DNA from: Polymyxa betae
Taxonomy: Eukaryota; Endomyxa; Phytomyxea; Plasmodiophorida; Plasmodiophoridae
Assembly: GCA_003693705.1 (NCBI GenBank)
Contig: RBZT01000278.1
Coordinates: 1 to 64,000, forward strand
Reading direction: 5' to 3'
Length of the DNA: 64,000 bases
Shown: positions 1-11,900 of the stretch, in pieces
Position numbering within the stretch: position 1 is the first letter of the stretch
Layout: each line of letters starts with the position of its first letter
Notes under the pieces: generated by a model
Database searches by the model: none
Told to the model about the DNA's origin: nothing
Seen by the model: the letters and a program-made list of their open reading frames with translations, nothing else
Position numbers and translations under genes: made by a program

Positions 1-73
1 GAATGAATATATTAGATAGATTACAAGCCCTTAAATATAGCCAGAGTCGGAGAATAGCTCGGACCTCGGAGAG

Positions 74-145
74 TTTCCGGTTCATCGGAGCATTTTCAAT
101 ATAATGAGCTTTCCGATTCATCGGAGCTTTGTCAATATAGTGCGC
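74..145. repeat. Two-copy 36-bp tandem duplication
   Basis: Two adjacent copies of about 36 bp, at 74-109 and 110-145. Each has a core like ttcatcggagc followed by tcaatata, and they differ at only a few positions. It lies just beyond the 3' end of the decayed transposase, so it may belong to the terminal or subterminal part of that element. No function is evident. Confidence 0.7.
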
Positions 146-1007
146 TTAATATTGACACACGCCCATTCACGTAGGTGGTATCGCACACCACGATAGGGTG
201 TTAGGCAATTGTGATCCAAGCCATACCCAGCGTCGCCAAGGTAATATTTTCCTTGAGGATAACCAGTCCCTTGGACAGCGCGTCGACAAGAACACCAGCA
301 TCCGAAGCCGATCCTTCCCATCCAGCCAAGACAAAAACAAATTTCAAATCGAATGAGCATGCAGCCAGAACATTCTGGCTGTAATACCCTTTGCGATTCC
401 GAAAAGAATGGGCACATCCCTTCTGGGGCTTTGCTGGAATATGTGTTCAGTCCAAGGCTCCAACACAGTCTTTGAAATAAGGAAAGAATTCATCCTTAAT
501 TTTATCTGGCACAATGCCAATGCCAGGAAGATGAATAGCACCTGGTCCCAATGCGACAATGGCATTGAGAACCTTGTAACAGTTCCTGAATTTCATTAAA
601 AGGCCATATTAATGAATTGCATAGATTTATTACTTATTTATCGTCGAGCCGCTTCGTTGAAAACGTTCTTGACAGTTTCGATTCGTGGCGTTCTGTCCAA
701 TAATGTACAGAAATATACAAAGTTTCTCATCAACAGAAACATATCGGCTGTCTTGGAGAAGCTCCTTGGTCAGCAATACTTCTCGGACTGAGAAATAGGT
801 AGATTTCGTCATCCGAAGGTTCTCTCGAAAACGTCGAGGGTTCCCATTGATCAGCTCTTTGACCCACGCTTGCCGAGTCAAAGAGGACGTGCGACATGGC
901 TCCTTCAATATGAAAGCGGCCGCATACCAGATAACAGCAGTTAAAGCTACGATAACAGATAAATCCATAGAAAAAAATGCAGAAAATTGGATATTTATTT
1001 GCGCCAC
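118..1007 (-). pseudogene. Degraded PIF/Harbinger (HARBI1-like, DDE_Tnp_4) transposase
   Basis: The N-terminal part (630-1007) carries the helical region typical of HARBI1-like nucleases, with motifs such as DSRYVSVDEKL, FLYIIGQNATNR and QERFQRSGSTIN. The catalytic half follows at 118-600 in more than one frame. The first catalytic Asp is in the context VGALD, but the next codon is an in-frame TGA (447-449) where the family has Gly before THIPA. Later come CAHSFRNRKGYYSQN and AGWEGSASDAG. A frame change near 250-260 is then needed to read GKYYLGDAGYG and LTPYRGVRYHLREW. The nonsense codon plus the frameshift make this a dead copy. Family membership is clear from the motifs. The element ends and the target duplication were not identified. 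Confidence 0.88.
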
Positions 1008-1055
1008 GTTTTGAAAACGGAGCCGAAACGGAGGTCAGACCTCCGTTTTCAAAAC
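1008..1055. repeat. Nested inverted repeat upstream of transposase
   Basis: A perfect 15-bp inverted repeat (1008-1022 with 1041-1055, gttttgaaaacggag / ctccgttttcaaaac) encloses a second palindrome, cggaggtc-a-gacctccg. More cgttttc/gaaaacg words follow to about 1093. It sits immediately 5' of the transposase reading frame, so subterminal repeats of the element are plausible. The remaining bases to 1531 hold no gene that I can see, only a loose direct repeat of gaccgaagg near 1184 and 1259. Confidence 0.6.
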
Positions 1056-1531
1056 CGCCGTTTTGCCCCGTTTTCCGAAAACGGAAACGGAGCTCCATTT
1101 GGTTACCAAACGTCAAAATTGCGCAAAACGGCCGTTTGGAAGTGTTAATACCAAGAGACGCATAAAAAACTCTCGCAATCGAGACCGAAGGCGTTTTATA
1201 TCTGCGGATAAAATCGTGTTGTCTTGAGTCGGTCTGAAGTCACAGTCGGGACTCGGGACCGAAGGTTATTTTATAATAAATGAAACTTGCAGGTGTCCGC
1301 CTAACAGCCTTGATGAATTGATTCTAGAAAATAGCTAAACGGCAGCTGAGAGTCAGAACATTCCTGTTGTTATTAAACTATGCAAGAACTCTATATTGAA
1401 TAATAAGAGACTGAGAGAATCTGATATCTCGATCAATAGATCCCAAAACATAATCCATTATGTATTTCCGACCATAAACATTGACGTTGTCAATTGAGCA
1501 TTTTTGTTGCTTTCTTATTGAAATCAAATTG

Positions 1532-2682
1532 TTAATAAGGTGAAGTTTCATGGAAAGCCCGACCTCCTGCACGAAATGTTCCTAAGAACAGCTTCGCTTT
1601 GCTATATATACTTATCGGGGTAATTTCCAATGATTCCAGGTCATTAGAATATTCAGGTACTAGACAATCGTCCATCATTCGATTAACTTCATCTGTGGTC
1701 AATAAAGGGGCCCATGGTGTGATCTCCATCAACTTGGCAACAGCCAAAGCCAGCCATTTCGGTGAATCAATAAAATTATTACGTCTTCTGCTGAGACCCG
1801 CGACCATATCAGCCATATCTCGAGTAGTTAAAACATCTGGCCCTCCAAGATGATACGTCTTCCCAAGTGCTTCAATTCGGTTCAGTGACGACATAATCGC
1901 ATCTGCAACATTTTCAACAAATACAGGTTGGACTTTCTGACGACCATTGTTAATCAATGGAACAAAGGGTAAACTGGCAGATAACTGCACAAATCGGATT
2001 AGAAAACGGTCCTCCCATCCAAATGTCACTGCTGGTCGAATAATGATCGCTTCCGGGAATTCATCTAAGACTAACACAAATCGTTGAATGAATCATAATG
2101 ATCGTTTTTAAGTAATTACCGACCTGCTTCCTCTCCTCTGGCTTTAGATCTTAGAAAAGGTGAAGGTGAATCAATAGAAGCATTAAGTGCAGATAGATGA
2201 ACAAATCGTTTAACTCCAGCGTCTTTGGCAGCCCGAGCTAAAAGAGCAGGACCTGTGACATTAACATCCTCGAAGGAGAAATTTCGAGTCTCATAATGTC
2301 GGCCAATAAGATTAATGACAACATTAGACCGGCTGATCTGTTCATGATTTATCAAACAGTTTTGAAAAGATGTGTAACTAACAGCTTCATCAATGGATGC
2401 TCGATCGCGTAAATGGAAAGGTAAAGCTACAACCTGACCAACATCACCACAGACCCTTAAATGGCGAATTTCCATTCCATCATCTCTAAACGGAACCACA
2501 ACCTTAGTGGAAATGAGAAATGTTATTATGATAATCAGTACAACAAGACACACTTGAGATCCAATTCTGCCCAAACGATCTACAACATATCGTCCCATAA
2601 AGCCAGATGCACCAAATACAGTAGCAGTGACCCCAGATACAGATGACCGACCACCAGGATTAACAAGAAGGCGAGATGTCAT
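1532..2682 (-). CDS. NDUFA9: NADH:ubiquinone oxidoreductase subunit NDUFA9 (complex I 39/40-kDa subunit)
   Basis: NDUFA9 is an atypical short-chain dehydrogenase fold subunit of mitochondrial complex I that binds NADPH structurally at the matrix arm-membrane arm junction. The predicted protein has an N-terminal Rossmann motif (VFGASGFMGRYVVDRLG), then VVINLIGRHYETRNFSFEDVN, GVKRFVHLSALNA, IIIRPAVTFGWEDRF and the family-like C-terminal RAGGRAF. Exons are separated by very short introns. Two inside the long 5' open frame are multiples of three without stops (about 51 nt after GSQ and 45 nt after DEA), so the unspliced frame stays open through them. A third, near 2067-2125, joins the two large open frames. 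The start is the ATG at 2682, giving a basic leader compatible with mitochondrial import. The gene is divergently transcribed from the RNA-binding protein gene to its right. Confidence 0.92.
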
Positions 2683-3245
2683 GATAGGTTAATACAATGT
2701 AATAGGTTCCCTGAATCACTTGATATTATGTATGAGATCTCCTTCAATTTATTTCTCAACTAAGATAGTAAACACATAACAGGTTGCGCTCCTATCTTGT
2801 TTATCCAAAATATTTACAATCGTACTAAGCAGATATTGTTCTATTTCATATTGAAATATTATTCTCAAAACTGTACTACAAATTACCTGATCAGAGAATT
2901 TAAAATTTGGTCAAGGTCAGGCGTTGGTACGATGCTTTATTGCTAGAGCCTAAAGACCGGATTCGCCATCCTTGACAGGAGTAATAAAGTAACTTGAAAT
3001 CACATGATGTTTATTATGGAGAGGATCCATGATTAATGGATGATATAAAGTCAAGTGCCATTATATTGCATATGAGTGATAAATGTGGCAATCTGGACAA
3101 TAACAATATTCATATTATCATAATAATACATGTTTATTGTGTGGTTATTATAGCGCATAATATTTGAGTGTGTTGTGATTGATTCTGCTCTATCAATATC
3201 ATTAGGCATATTATTGGGATATCAGTCACAAGCTTTTTATTAGCA
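2683..3245. other. Divergent intergenic region
   Basis: About 560 bp of AT-rich sequence between two divergently transcribed genes, with no open frame that I would defend. It should contain both promoters. I see no convincing named promoter element beyond short AT runs. Confidence 0.5.
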
Positions 3246-4509
3246 ATGTCATCTTCTAGTCTTCTTAGACCATCATCCCATAATCCCACCATCTATATCA
3301 CCGGTTTACAATCCAATGTCACCATTCAACATCTTGCCGACAAATTCGGCACCATTGGTCGTATCAAGACTGACAAGAAGACTGGTGAACCAAAGATATA
3401 TGTTTACAGCGATAAAGCAACCAACGTTCCAAAAGGAGATGGTACAGTGACCTTTGATGATCCTAATGCTGCAACTGCTGCTGTAGATTGGTTTAATGGC
3501 ACCGAATTTATGGGCGGTCAAATCACTGTGTAAATCTGTTTTTATCAGAAATCTCACCACATTCCTCTATATCGTCCTGCCGCTTATTGGGTTTTACATT
3601 CTTTGCGGTTCTTAATGGTCTCATCGTGCAATTAGACAACTTGCCGAGGAGAAAGGATACACTCCCCAGAATAGGAGTGGTGCTGGTGCTGGTCGCAATC
3701 GTCAAGATTATTCAGTCCAATATGGTAAATGCTATTTAAATTCCTTTTTTTTATAAAATTCAATTCATACAGGCGATGCTCGTGCAAATTCACATAACAC
3801 CCGGGATCGCTATGCTGCTGAATCGGATGGTCCTGCCGAATACGAAAAAGGTATTGATACCAGGTAATATTGTTTCCACGATCTCACTTTTTATTCAGGC
3901 TATGATGAAAGGCAATCTCAAGGAAATACTGCAGGAGGATCTCGAGGTGGAAATCGTGGCAATATTTCTGGTGGTGAATGGGATTGCCCTAATTGCAACA
4001 ACATGAACTTCGCCAAAAGAACTGAATGTTTCAAGTGTCATACACCAAAACCTGCATCTGCTGAACAAAACCAATCATTTAATAAGCTTCAAGCGATCCC
4101 TAATTTTGCAAACCCAGGCGATTGGAGTTGTAAAGCTTGCTCCAATATAAATTGGGCCCGACGTAATACTTGCAACCGATGCAACACTCCAAAGCCATCC
4201 GTTGTGGTCGAGAAACGAACTGGTCGAGGTGGCGGTTATAATGAACGAGACGATACTTATGAAAGACCTGATTCAAGTAGTCGTTCGAGCCGCGACTACC
4301 GTTCTTCAGATCGCTCTTACCGACATGAATCGAGTTATGAGCATGCATCAAGAGGTGGTAACTATTCCGATGCTGATTATGGTTATGGATGTCGAGATCG
4401 ATCGGCTCCATATCCATCGCATCTCGATTCTCACAGTAATCGAGGTTCGGGTTACCGCCCAGATTCAGGATATCGTCGTGACCGTTCACGAAGCCCCCGT
4501 CGTTATTAA
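3246..4509 (+). CDS. FUS/TAF15-type RNA-binding protein: RRM plus two RanBP2 zinc fingers
   Basis: Exon 1 encodes an RRM with the expected pattern: IYITGLQSNVT as RNP2-like, GDGTVTFDDPNAA as RNP1-like, and AVDWFNGTEFMG. Downstream exons (about 3630-3720, 3774-3851 and 3899-4509) encode a linker and two RanBP2-type zinc fingers. The fingers are WDCPNCNNMNFAKRTECFKC and WSCKACSNINWARRNTCNRC, each with a C-x2-C-x10-C-x2-C spacing. The C-terminal 90 residues are rich in Arg, Ser, Tyr and Gly (RGGGYN, DYRSSDRSYR, repeated YR). This order matches FUS/EWS/TAF15 and cabeza-like proteins, which bind RNA and act in transcription-coupled processing in the nucleus. Splicing of GAAAAAG to GCTATGATG restores the frame across the 3852-3898 intron. 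I cannot tell which family member is the closest. Confidence 0.85.
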
Positions 4510-4717
4510 ATACTTCTAACGGATTCTGTGCAGATAATAAAACCAAATTCGGTCCTATTTGATCGATGTCTGCTCTCTAATGTTTCTATTAGCTTTATTT
4601 TGATATTGTGGTTGTAGTTATATCACAAAATAACGAAATTGACTTGTTTTACAGACGATACTCAACAATTTGATGTTATTAATTGCAATAGGACCACATT
4701 ATTAGACAATGAATAAA

Positions 4718-5853
4718 TTATATTTTAACTGTCATAGAAGTTGGTAAGGCCGCTTTCACGTGTTTCTGAATACTATCTTTAAACATGAACATCAAGGCTG
4801 TAGATAAGACACTCTTAATTATCTGAGTTTGCATTCCCTGAGAGAGAAATCAGTCCTCCATCTACTGAATCAAACACTTCACCTTATAGGCAGCCAAAAT
4901 CCCATTTTTTCGAATAATTTGTAATAGGAGCGTTATAACTCCACCAGCGTGTGAAGACGACTGCATGCGAGTCTTTGCCATGATATAAGGATATGTAATG
5001 AGTGTGGCAAGAGCTTTAGCCCTATAATGGAGCTCTCAATCAGTCAACATGTTGGAAATGAAACTGTATATACATGGCACCAATCACAAATGACTCTGCA
5101 TGGGTTAAAGATTCTCCTGCTTCTGATGGACCTGCATTAGCCCTCTTTCTTCTTAACCACAATGATTTCAGCTTATCAAAGACCATGAATTGGATTGAAG
5201 GGTTTATAGTTAGGACTAATGCAGGAGTAATGCCCTTATACAGAGATCCAGGTCCTTCTTCAACAATTAATGATTTCAGTGTCAGGAGGAAACCCTCAGC
5301 GTGTTTTGCTTTTGAACGAGTCTGCTGAAGCGTTTGTATTACACTAAGAGATGATCACTAGACAGACACGATTTCATGACCTGTAATACCTGATTGGATT
5401 CACAAATATCTGGGTTGTTGCACCTGCTAGGATGCCAACAAGCAGCAGATCTAAAGCAGAAGCCGGCTGAGATTCCTTTGAGATAACAGTGTTTTTAAAT
5501 AATGAATAACTTGAGAAGTAGATGCTATTTTGAACGAGAACCTAGAAGATTATTAAGTGAACAATAGATTAAATGCAAGATGTACCTTGACATATTCACT
5601 TGTAATGCCCACGAATAACCCAGAGATACCTTGCTGTTTAGCTATGTCCCTAGAAGAGATAAATAGATTACTTGAAGAGATGGAGCCAAACATACAGAAG
5701 CATTAAAGGAACAGATTGCTGACCGGAGCTGTCATCTGCCTGGAGTCGAGTCTTGACCAGATCTAATGGATAAGTGAGAGTAGATGCAATAAGACCAGCA
5801 GATACACCCGAGATGGTCTCTTGAGCCAGTTGCAACATAGACTGCTGATTCAT
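4718..5853 (-). CDS. Peroxisomal mitochondrial-carrier-family protein (SLC25A17 / PMP34 / Ant1-like)
   Basis: Six or so small exons on the minus strand give three carrier repeats. Repeat 1 has STLTYPLDLVKTRLQADDSS (signature Px[DE]xx[KR]). Repeat 2 has AGATTQIFVNPISVIQTLQQ, then the segment GPGSLYKGITPALVLTINPS followed by IQFMVFDKLKS. Repeat 3 has KALATLITYPYIMAKTRMQ and ends GILAAYKGMQTQIIKSVLS. The NPxxV motif in repeat 2 and the INPSIQFM and YKGMQTQIIK segments are characteristic of the peroxisomal adenine-nucleotide/CoA/NAD carrier branch rather than of mitochondrial inner-membrane carriers. The start chosen is the ATG at 5853 and the stop is at 4718. The gene is tail-to-tail with the RNA-binding protein. 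Predicted location is the peroxisomal membrane, importing ATP or CoA-type cofactors; that substrate assignment comes from the family. Confidence 0.85.
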
Positions 5854-5948
5854 AACACTAATGAATGTGACAGGTCTATCATTATATTATGGCACTGCCT
5901 GTTTCTACTCTACAATACATCATCTAACTTGTTATAAAATCATTCGAT

Positions 5949-8900
5949 TTATCCAAGCTCTGGATCTATAATGATCTCACCGAGTTTGATCCATGAATTA
6001 GAAGGGTTTCGGTACCCGTCAATTTTGATCAGCACATGATAGTTCCCTGCTCTGTACATTAAAACAGGAACTCTATAAAGACCAGAATTGTCGTCTTCAA
6101 CGACGTCAGTTAAATTATGCATTGTCGCCCGATGTGATATGGCTAGAAGAAAATTGGCAGGTTTTCTGGCAAAAATCGGCATGCCACATGTGTCTCTTGA
6201 ATCAAGAGTAAAATATCCTTTCACTCCAATTGACGACACAGTCTTGCCATCTTCTACAACTCTCATTCGTAACAGATCTGATTGTGGCTGCAGTATTTTC
6301 ATCTTCCTGATTATTTGCCGGCTTTGTTTAATTAAACCTGAACTTGCAGTGATTCCTATCCCTAGCTAGATATCAGTAGAAATCATGGGAACAACAGATA
6401 TACATACATGCTTTTTCATCTGGCATCCACAACCTCTTCAAATCATATAAAATCACCAACGCATGCAACTTGTCAATGAACAAATCAAATCGTTGTTCCA
6501 GATGCGAATAGATAAGTCTAGCAGAATGATATTTCCTATTACTGATTAGCATTTCTTGACTTGCTAACAAAAGCGAACCATACCCATCATCAAAATTCAC
6601 TCGAGTTCTGAATGTCTGAGTAAATTTTGTGCCATTTACATAAACACGAATAGAATCTTTTAGGTCATTGTTTAAAACAAAGGATAACTCAGGAGTATCT
6701 TTTCCCAACTCTAAAACAAATATCCTTGAGCAAGTCAAATTCAAGAGATTTAGCTGTACTTATTCCCCATTTCGAACGTGATCTTGCCAAAGCTCCCTCG
6801 CCTTGAATTACAATTGCGATCCCATGTCCTTTTCCCATAGATAGCTGCTCCATTCGAAAAATTGTTTCAAAAGCCCACGATGTGAGCACCGGTATTGGCT
6901 CGTTCCAAAATATTGAAGAGCGCTGACTGCCCCCATTTGTTAGTTCTACAGCCGAGTTAGCATAATAAAGGACGTGAATACCATGATAATATGCACCTAG
7001 AACGCTCCCGTTTAAGGATATTGTCGCATCTCCATTGATAACGAACGGAAATCTTTGTACATCCTTTGTAATAAAGCTTCTAATTGTGAAGTCTTTCATA
7101 AGCCTTAGTCTCGGATAACAAGACTTCTCTGTCAAGCAATCATGTGAAGAAATTGCAGGATAATTCCTTAGAGCAAACCTAAGAGCGATATCAACTAAGT
7201 ATTTGGAAACTCTCAATACTCCTCAAATTACTCTTGTGTATAAAGTAGAGGTTCGTGGTTTGCTGCTCTTATTTCTACGTCAACCTTGGTGTTTTCTAAA
7301 TGCAGGCATCTATGCAAGACATGAGAAAATGACATTTACTGTGGCATTTTTCCAACAGTCGTTGGTGAAGAATTTGTTCATCGATAAAGCGCTCCGCTAC
7401 ATCGAGAAACCCTGCTCTGTTAGCCAAAAAATTGACATTGACACTATATCAATATGTGAATCAACTTGTCCTTGTTCTTCAGTTCAAGATACTTACCCTA
7501 CAGTTGTATTTGGTGGTAATTCCCATCTGTTGGAGTCACTAACTGTAGCTATCAAGACTTTGGGATCTGGACTTAGATATTTCAAAGGAACCAAAAATGG
7601 ACCAGGAACACCATCTGAATCGGTGAAGTATGATTCCGATTCTAATTTAAATTAGCCGAGCAAGTGGTCAATTGAAGGGGAATTACCCATATGATTAACT
7701 GTCCAGGAAAAGGCCAGTGGGTTTTTTACCTGGAAATATTCTCAGCATAAAGTCGGTTAAGACCTCTGAGAGCAATACCTTAAATTTCAATGGTAAGACA
7801 ATTGTATGCAATCCGACAATATGCAAGATCTGCTTCACCAATCCTTGCAAGTCTATTGACATAGATCTGTGCAAACCGAGATTCAAACCAAACATCACAA
7901 CAATGTTTGAGCGTTAATACTCTAATATTCCGAATTTGGATCGAGGTTGTGCAGTTCTCTCCAGAGGAGGATCTTCGTCGAAAACGGTTAGATTCGTAAT
8001 CCATTTTTGCTGAACATTATAGGCATTGGCAAAATTGACTAAAGTGACGATTAATGAACAGTCTACGTTACAGTAACGTATTCAACTAACCTTCAAGCAG
8101 AAGTGGTAGTGTTGAATTGGTTTGAACAGCCATTAATGCTGCTTCAAATACTTTGTTAACACTGTACATTCTCGGATTAATACATTTAGAGCCTTGACAG
8201 CTGCAAAACAATCATATTTAGATAATGAAATCAATTCAAATGCCAACGCACGTGTCCGGCCCAGCGTCAGGATCGCCTACTATATTCAGTATGAAATTTA
8301 GATCAGATGAAGAATTGTGTAACATATTCAGAGTCGAAGTTAGTTCAGCAAAGAGGATTTCCTTCCAATACATGGCCATGCGAAAATTGCCTAAATGAAT
8401 CTCGATAGGCAGTTTGAGCGGCAGTCTAATACCTAATGAAATAAGCCGATTACATTTACAAAGCATAAAACCACTGAACCTATGTTAAACGATGCCGATG
8501 ACGAATTAGTCTGAACTAATGAGTAGTTGAAGGAATCCTTAGACAATAAAGCGTTGCCATTCGAATTGATATGGTAGTGAATAATACATTGAGAGAAAAT
8601 TCTGGAAAGGAAATTCCCTCCATAACCCATTGTGTGGACGTTGAAAGCCGGCTTGTGACCACTTATAGGACGCCTTTGACTGTCGTAGGCAGAACCTAAC
8701 TGCATTCATGTCGGTGACAAAAACAGATACATGTCTAACTATCCATACAGTTTCAGTATTGAGAATAAGAAACGTCAAATTGAATTTGAAATCGAGTAGT
8801 CCAGGAATAGGTGCTCCATCACTGGGCGTTTCAAGATATAGTTCTGATGTGGACATCTAAGTTACACTCAAAATCAACAAAAAATTGGAAAGAGATTGGT

Positions 8901-11900
8901 GATACCTGCATCATTGGGCCGTTTTCGTAGTCAATGGAAAGAAAGATTGAAGGAAGCTCGAAACTGAGCGGAAACTGAAAACCTGAAAAAGCCTGATGCG
9001 GCCATAAATGCTCAGATCGTGACTAAGACTACAGAAGCCAGTATACCTGAATTCTGGTCTCGAAGACGAAGCCAATTTCTTGAACCAAAGATTTTCGATC
9101 AAACTGGCATAGTGGAAATCTGGTGAAACAAGGAATCGATACATCAGGGGTAATGGTGCCATTGCTGCCGACAGATCCGATTGGATTAATATCAACTGAA
9201 CGTAATATTGGTAGGGTGAAACTGCAATTAAGCATTAGCAACTGAATATATTTGAGACTCGGCATACCTTGAAGTTGCAGCAGATTTTGTGAAAGAGCTA
9301 TTAATACAAGAATGGAAGGGTATCAGTCCTTCAGCATATCTCAGCGGATCAGGTAACAGCTGTAATACAAAGCGATGCTGATCATCGTTGTAAGTATGTT
9401 TGAGCAAACGTGCCAATTCCATCTCTTCGTTCCGGTTTGCAACATAAATTTTGATGTCCACAGCGACGTCTGAATCCTCTTTATAAGAGAGAGTAACAGG
9501 TTTCACCACAACTGAGCCAATATCCAAAAGTTTTCCTTGAATGATGTTTGTGATCACGATTCGCATCGGCTGCAGAAATAATCTTATTGAAGTTTCGAAA
9601 CCGAATGCAGGAACTGTTCCGTACACAGACAAATGAATAGTACTTGAGTTCGAAGTGATGTTCAACTGACAGGCAGGGAGTTTTGGGGCAGAAGCTGGAA
9701 GTGAGATCCTGTATTGTATTTCGCTGAGAATGGTATCAGCAACTGTTGCGGTTTTTGCAGCTCCCGTAATAAGAAGTTGTGATTGGCGAAATAATGATGG
9801 ATCCAGCAATAATGAAGAAGAAATAAACATCAATGGAGCAGATTGTGATTGAAGTACACGCTCTGTTAGCTGTAAGTCGGCAATGACATTCTCTTCATCT
9901 ATGGTTTTCACTAACAAATTCAGTTGAGGAAATGACCTCACGGTCAGCTTGAAATCTGGATAGCGAAATCTGGACAGCAGGGATAATCTAAATTTATCTG
10001 TATAATCTAGGAAACAGAGAGTTAGAAATCTGCTTAGAGGACACCGTTTTGGTATTACCTACTGAAAGAGTATCTATCAATTCAAGCGCGAAAGCAGAAG
10101 GTTTCGACAAAACGTTTGAAGGACTTTTTTGAGTCGATAGATAGAAGCTTGTAACATCACTCAATTTGAAGTCTGCAAACGTTAATTCAAACTCGCGCCT
10201 GTTGTCGTGATTTAGGTCCAAGACGAGTTTTGCCGCAACAATATCGCTATCGCTGATGGCAGCATTGATGAGTTTGACAACATTTCGAGCATGTTCTGAT
10301 TTCACTTGAGCCCTTAATGTTGATGTAGTAATATGACCAAAAAATCCAATCTCAGTTCTATTCCAATCAAGTTCCATAAGAGGTCTCGATCCGGCTAGGA
10401 AAAGTGTAAGACATCCGGCTGGAATTTCGATCGATAGCGGTGCCAATTTGAAGAAAGCATAATTGTTTGCTGGATTCGTGACTGTAAATTCAAGTATGAA
10501 TGGTTCCCCGGGCCTTCCTCCATCCACGTACATTTGTGGTTGTAATCCAAACAGTCCAGAACCGCCAGAGATACCTTGAGGAAGATCAAACACCATACCA
10601 GTAAGCATATTTGATAGAAAACCGGAACTTCGATGTCCTATCACCTACAACAGAAGTAAGCTTCGAACAATTAAAGCTGCTGACTGCTGCCGTTTGTACT
10701 TTTAATGAAGGAATAGCAGCACTCTTGGAAAATGCAAAGTCCTGAATCAATGAGACTAATTGGCTCTCATCGAAGCGATCTAGCAAAATCTCCAATGATA
10801 TTTCTCGAAAGCCATCTGCAAGTACAGATACAGGTAAAGGCGTGACAGTAATTTGCCCAACAGCAGCATCATTAACACCAAGATCAAGTTTCAGTGGTGC
10901 AAGGGAAACATTCAATTCAGCTTTGCTGGAATAGATAACTGACGCACCCAAAAAAATCGACAGCGGATTCTCAGCTGATCGGTATAATGATCGGAATTTG
11001 GCAACAGCAGTCTTCATAGTAAAATTAGGCTCTGCGTCCTTGCCAGTTTTCTTCACAGCAATTGCTTGTTCCTGGTGACGAAGTGTTTGTGTGACAAGGT
11101 CAGCAATATTAATAGTCGTTGGTGGCATCTAAACACAAACGTCAGCTCTGGAAATAAATAAGGGTTATACACATATTACCAGATTAAACACATTCTGAAG
11201 CATACATACAGGCGAAGAATCATCACTGATTCCAGCTATTTGCAAAGTTAAGCCATCGAGTTTTTGCTTCAGGATCCGCTGAGTGATAGAGCGAATCTCC
11301 TTCGCCTGGAACGAATTTCGTACAGTTGGAATCATAAGTGTCGTTGACTGGATTGAAGTTCGGGAATACTGGCCCGAGTCATTGGTGATCAAAGCGATGG
11401 TGTGCCCTCGAGACAAGATAGCAAGCTTCAGCTCCGGTATGGGGAAGGAAATGTTGGCACTCGAAGAAGAATGAACGATATTCCACTTCAAGTTAATCAT
11501 AAGACCTGAACTAGATTGAGTGATATCCTTTCACTTCTAAAACATATTTTACTCTGATTGTCATCGACTGAACTTACGCTTACAGCATCTGTTGAGATCG
11601 TTGTTATTGATGACGTTCCAGGTTGATTCGGATACAATATGCTCTGCTCAGAATTACTTCAGAAGATGTTGTAATGAGCAAAAAGAAAACGTACCTCGCC
11701 ATCAATGGGCAGCTCAATGGGAAACAGAAATATGGGTTGTAAAGACACAACCGCTTGATATTTCATCTCAATGTGTATAGGTTCCTTTGATATCATCTTG
11801 CTGAAAACAAGAGCAGCAAGGTATCGATTTTCAACCAGAACCTCTGTAATCAAATGCACCTTGTTCATACCACTGCGAATTACCGAGCTTCTTTTTTTGC

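Noticed and set aside
5074-5328. 84-codon plus-strand ORF
   Set aside because: It is the antisense of the peroxisomal carrier exons, which carry clear carrier motifs on the minus strand.
6731-6779. Apparent frameshift in the lectin domain
   Set aside because: A 49-nt GT-AG intron fits and restores a lectin strand order, so no frameshift is needed.
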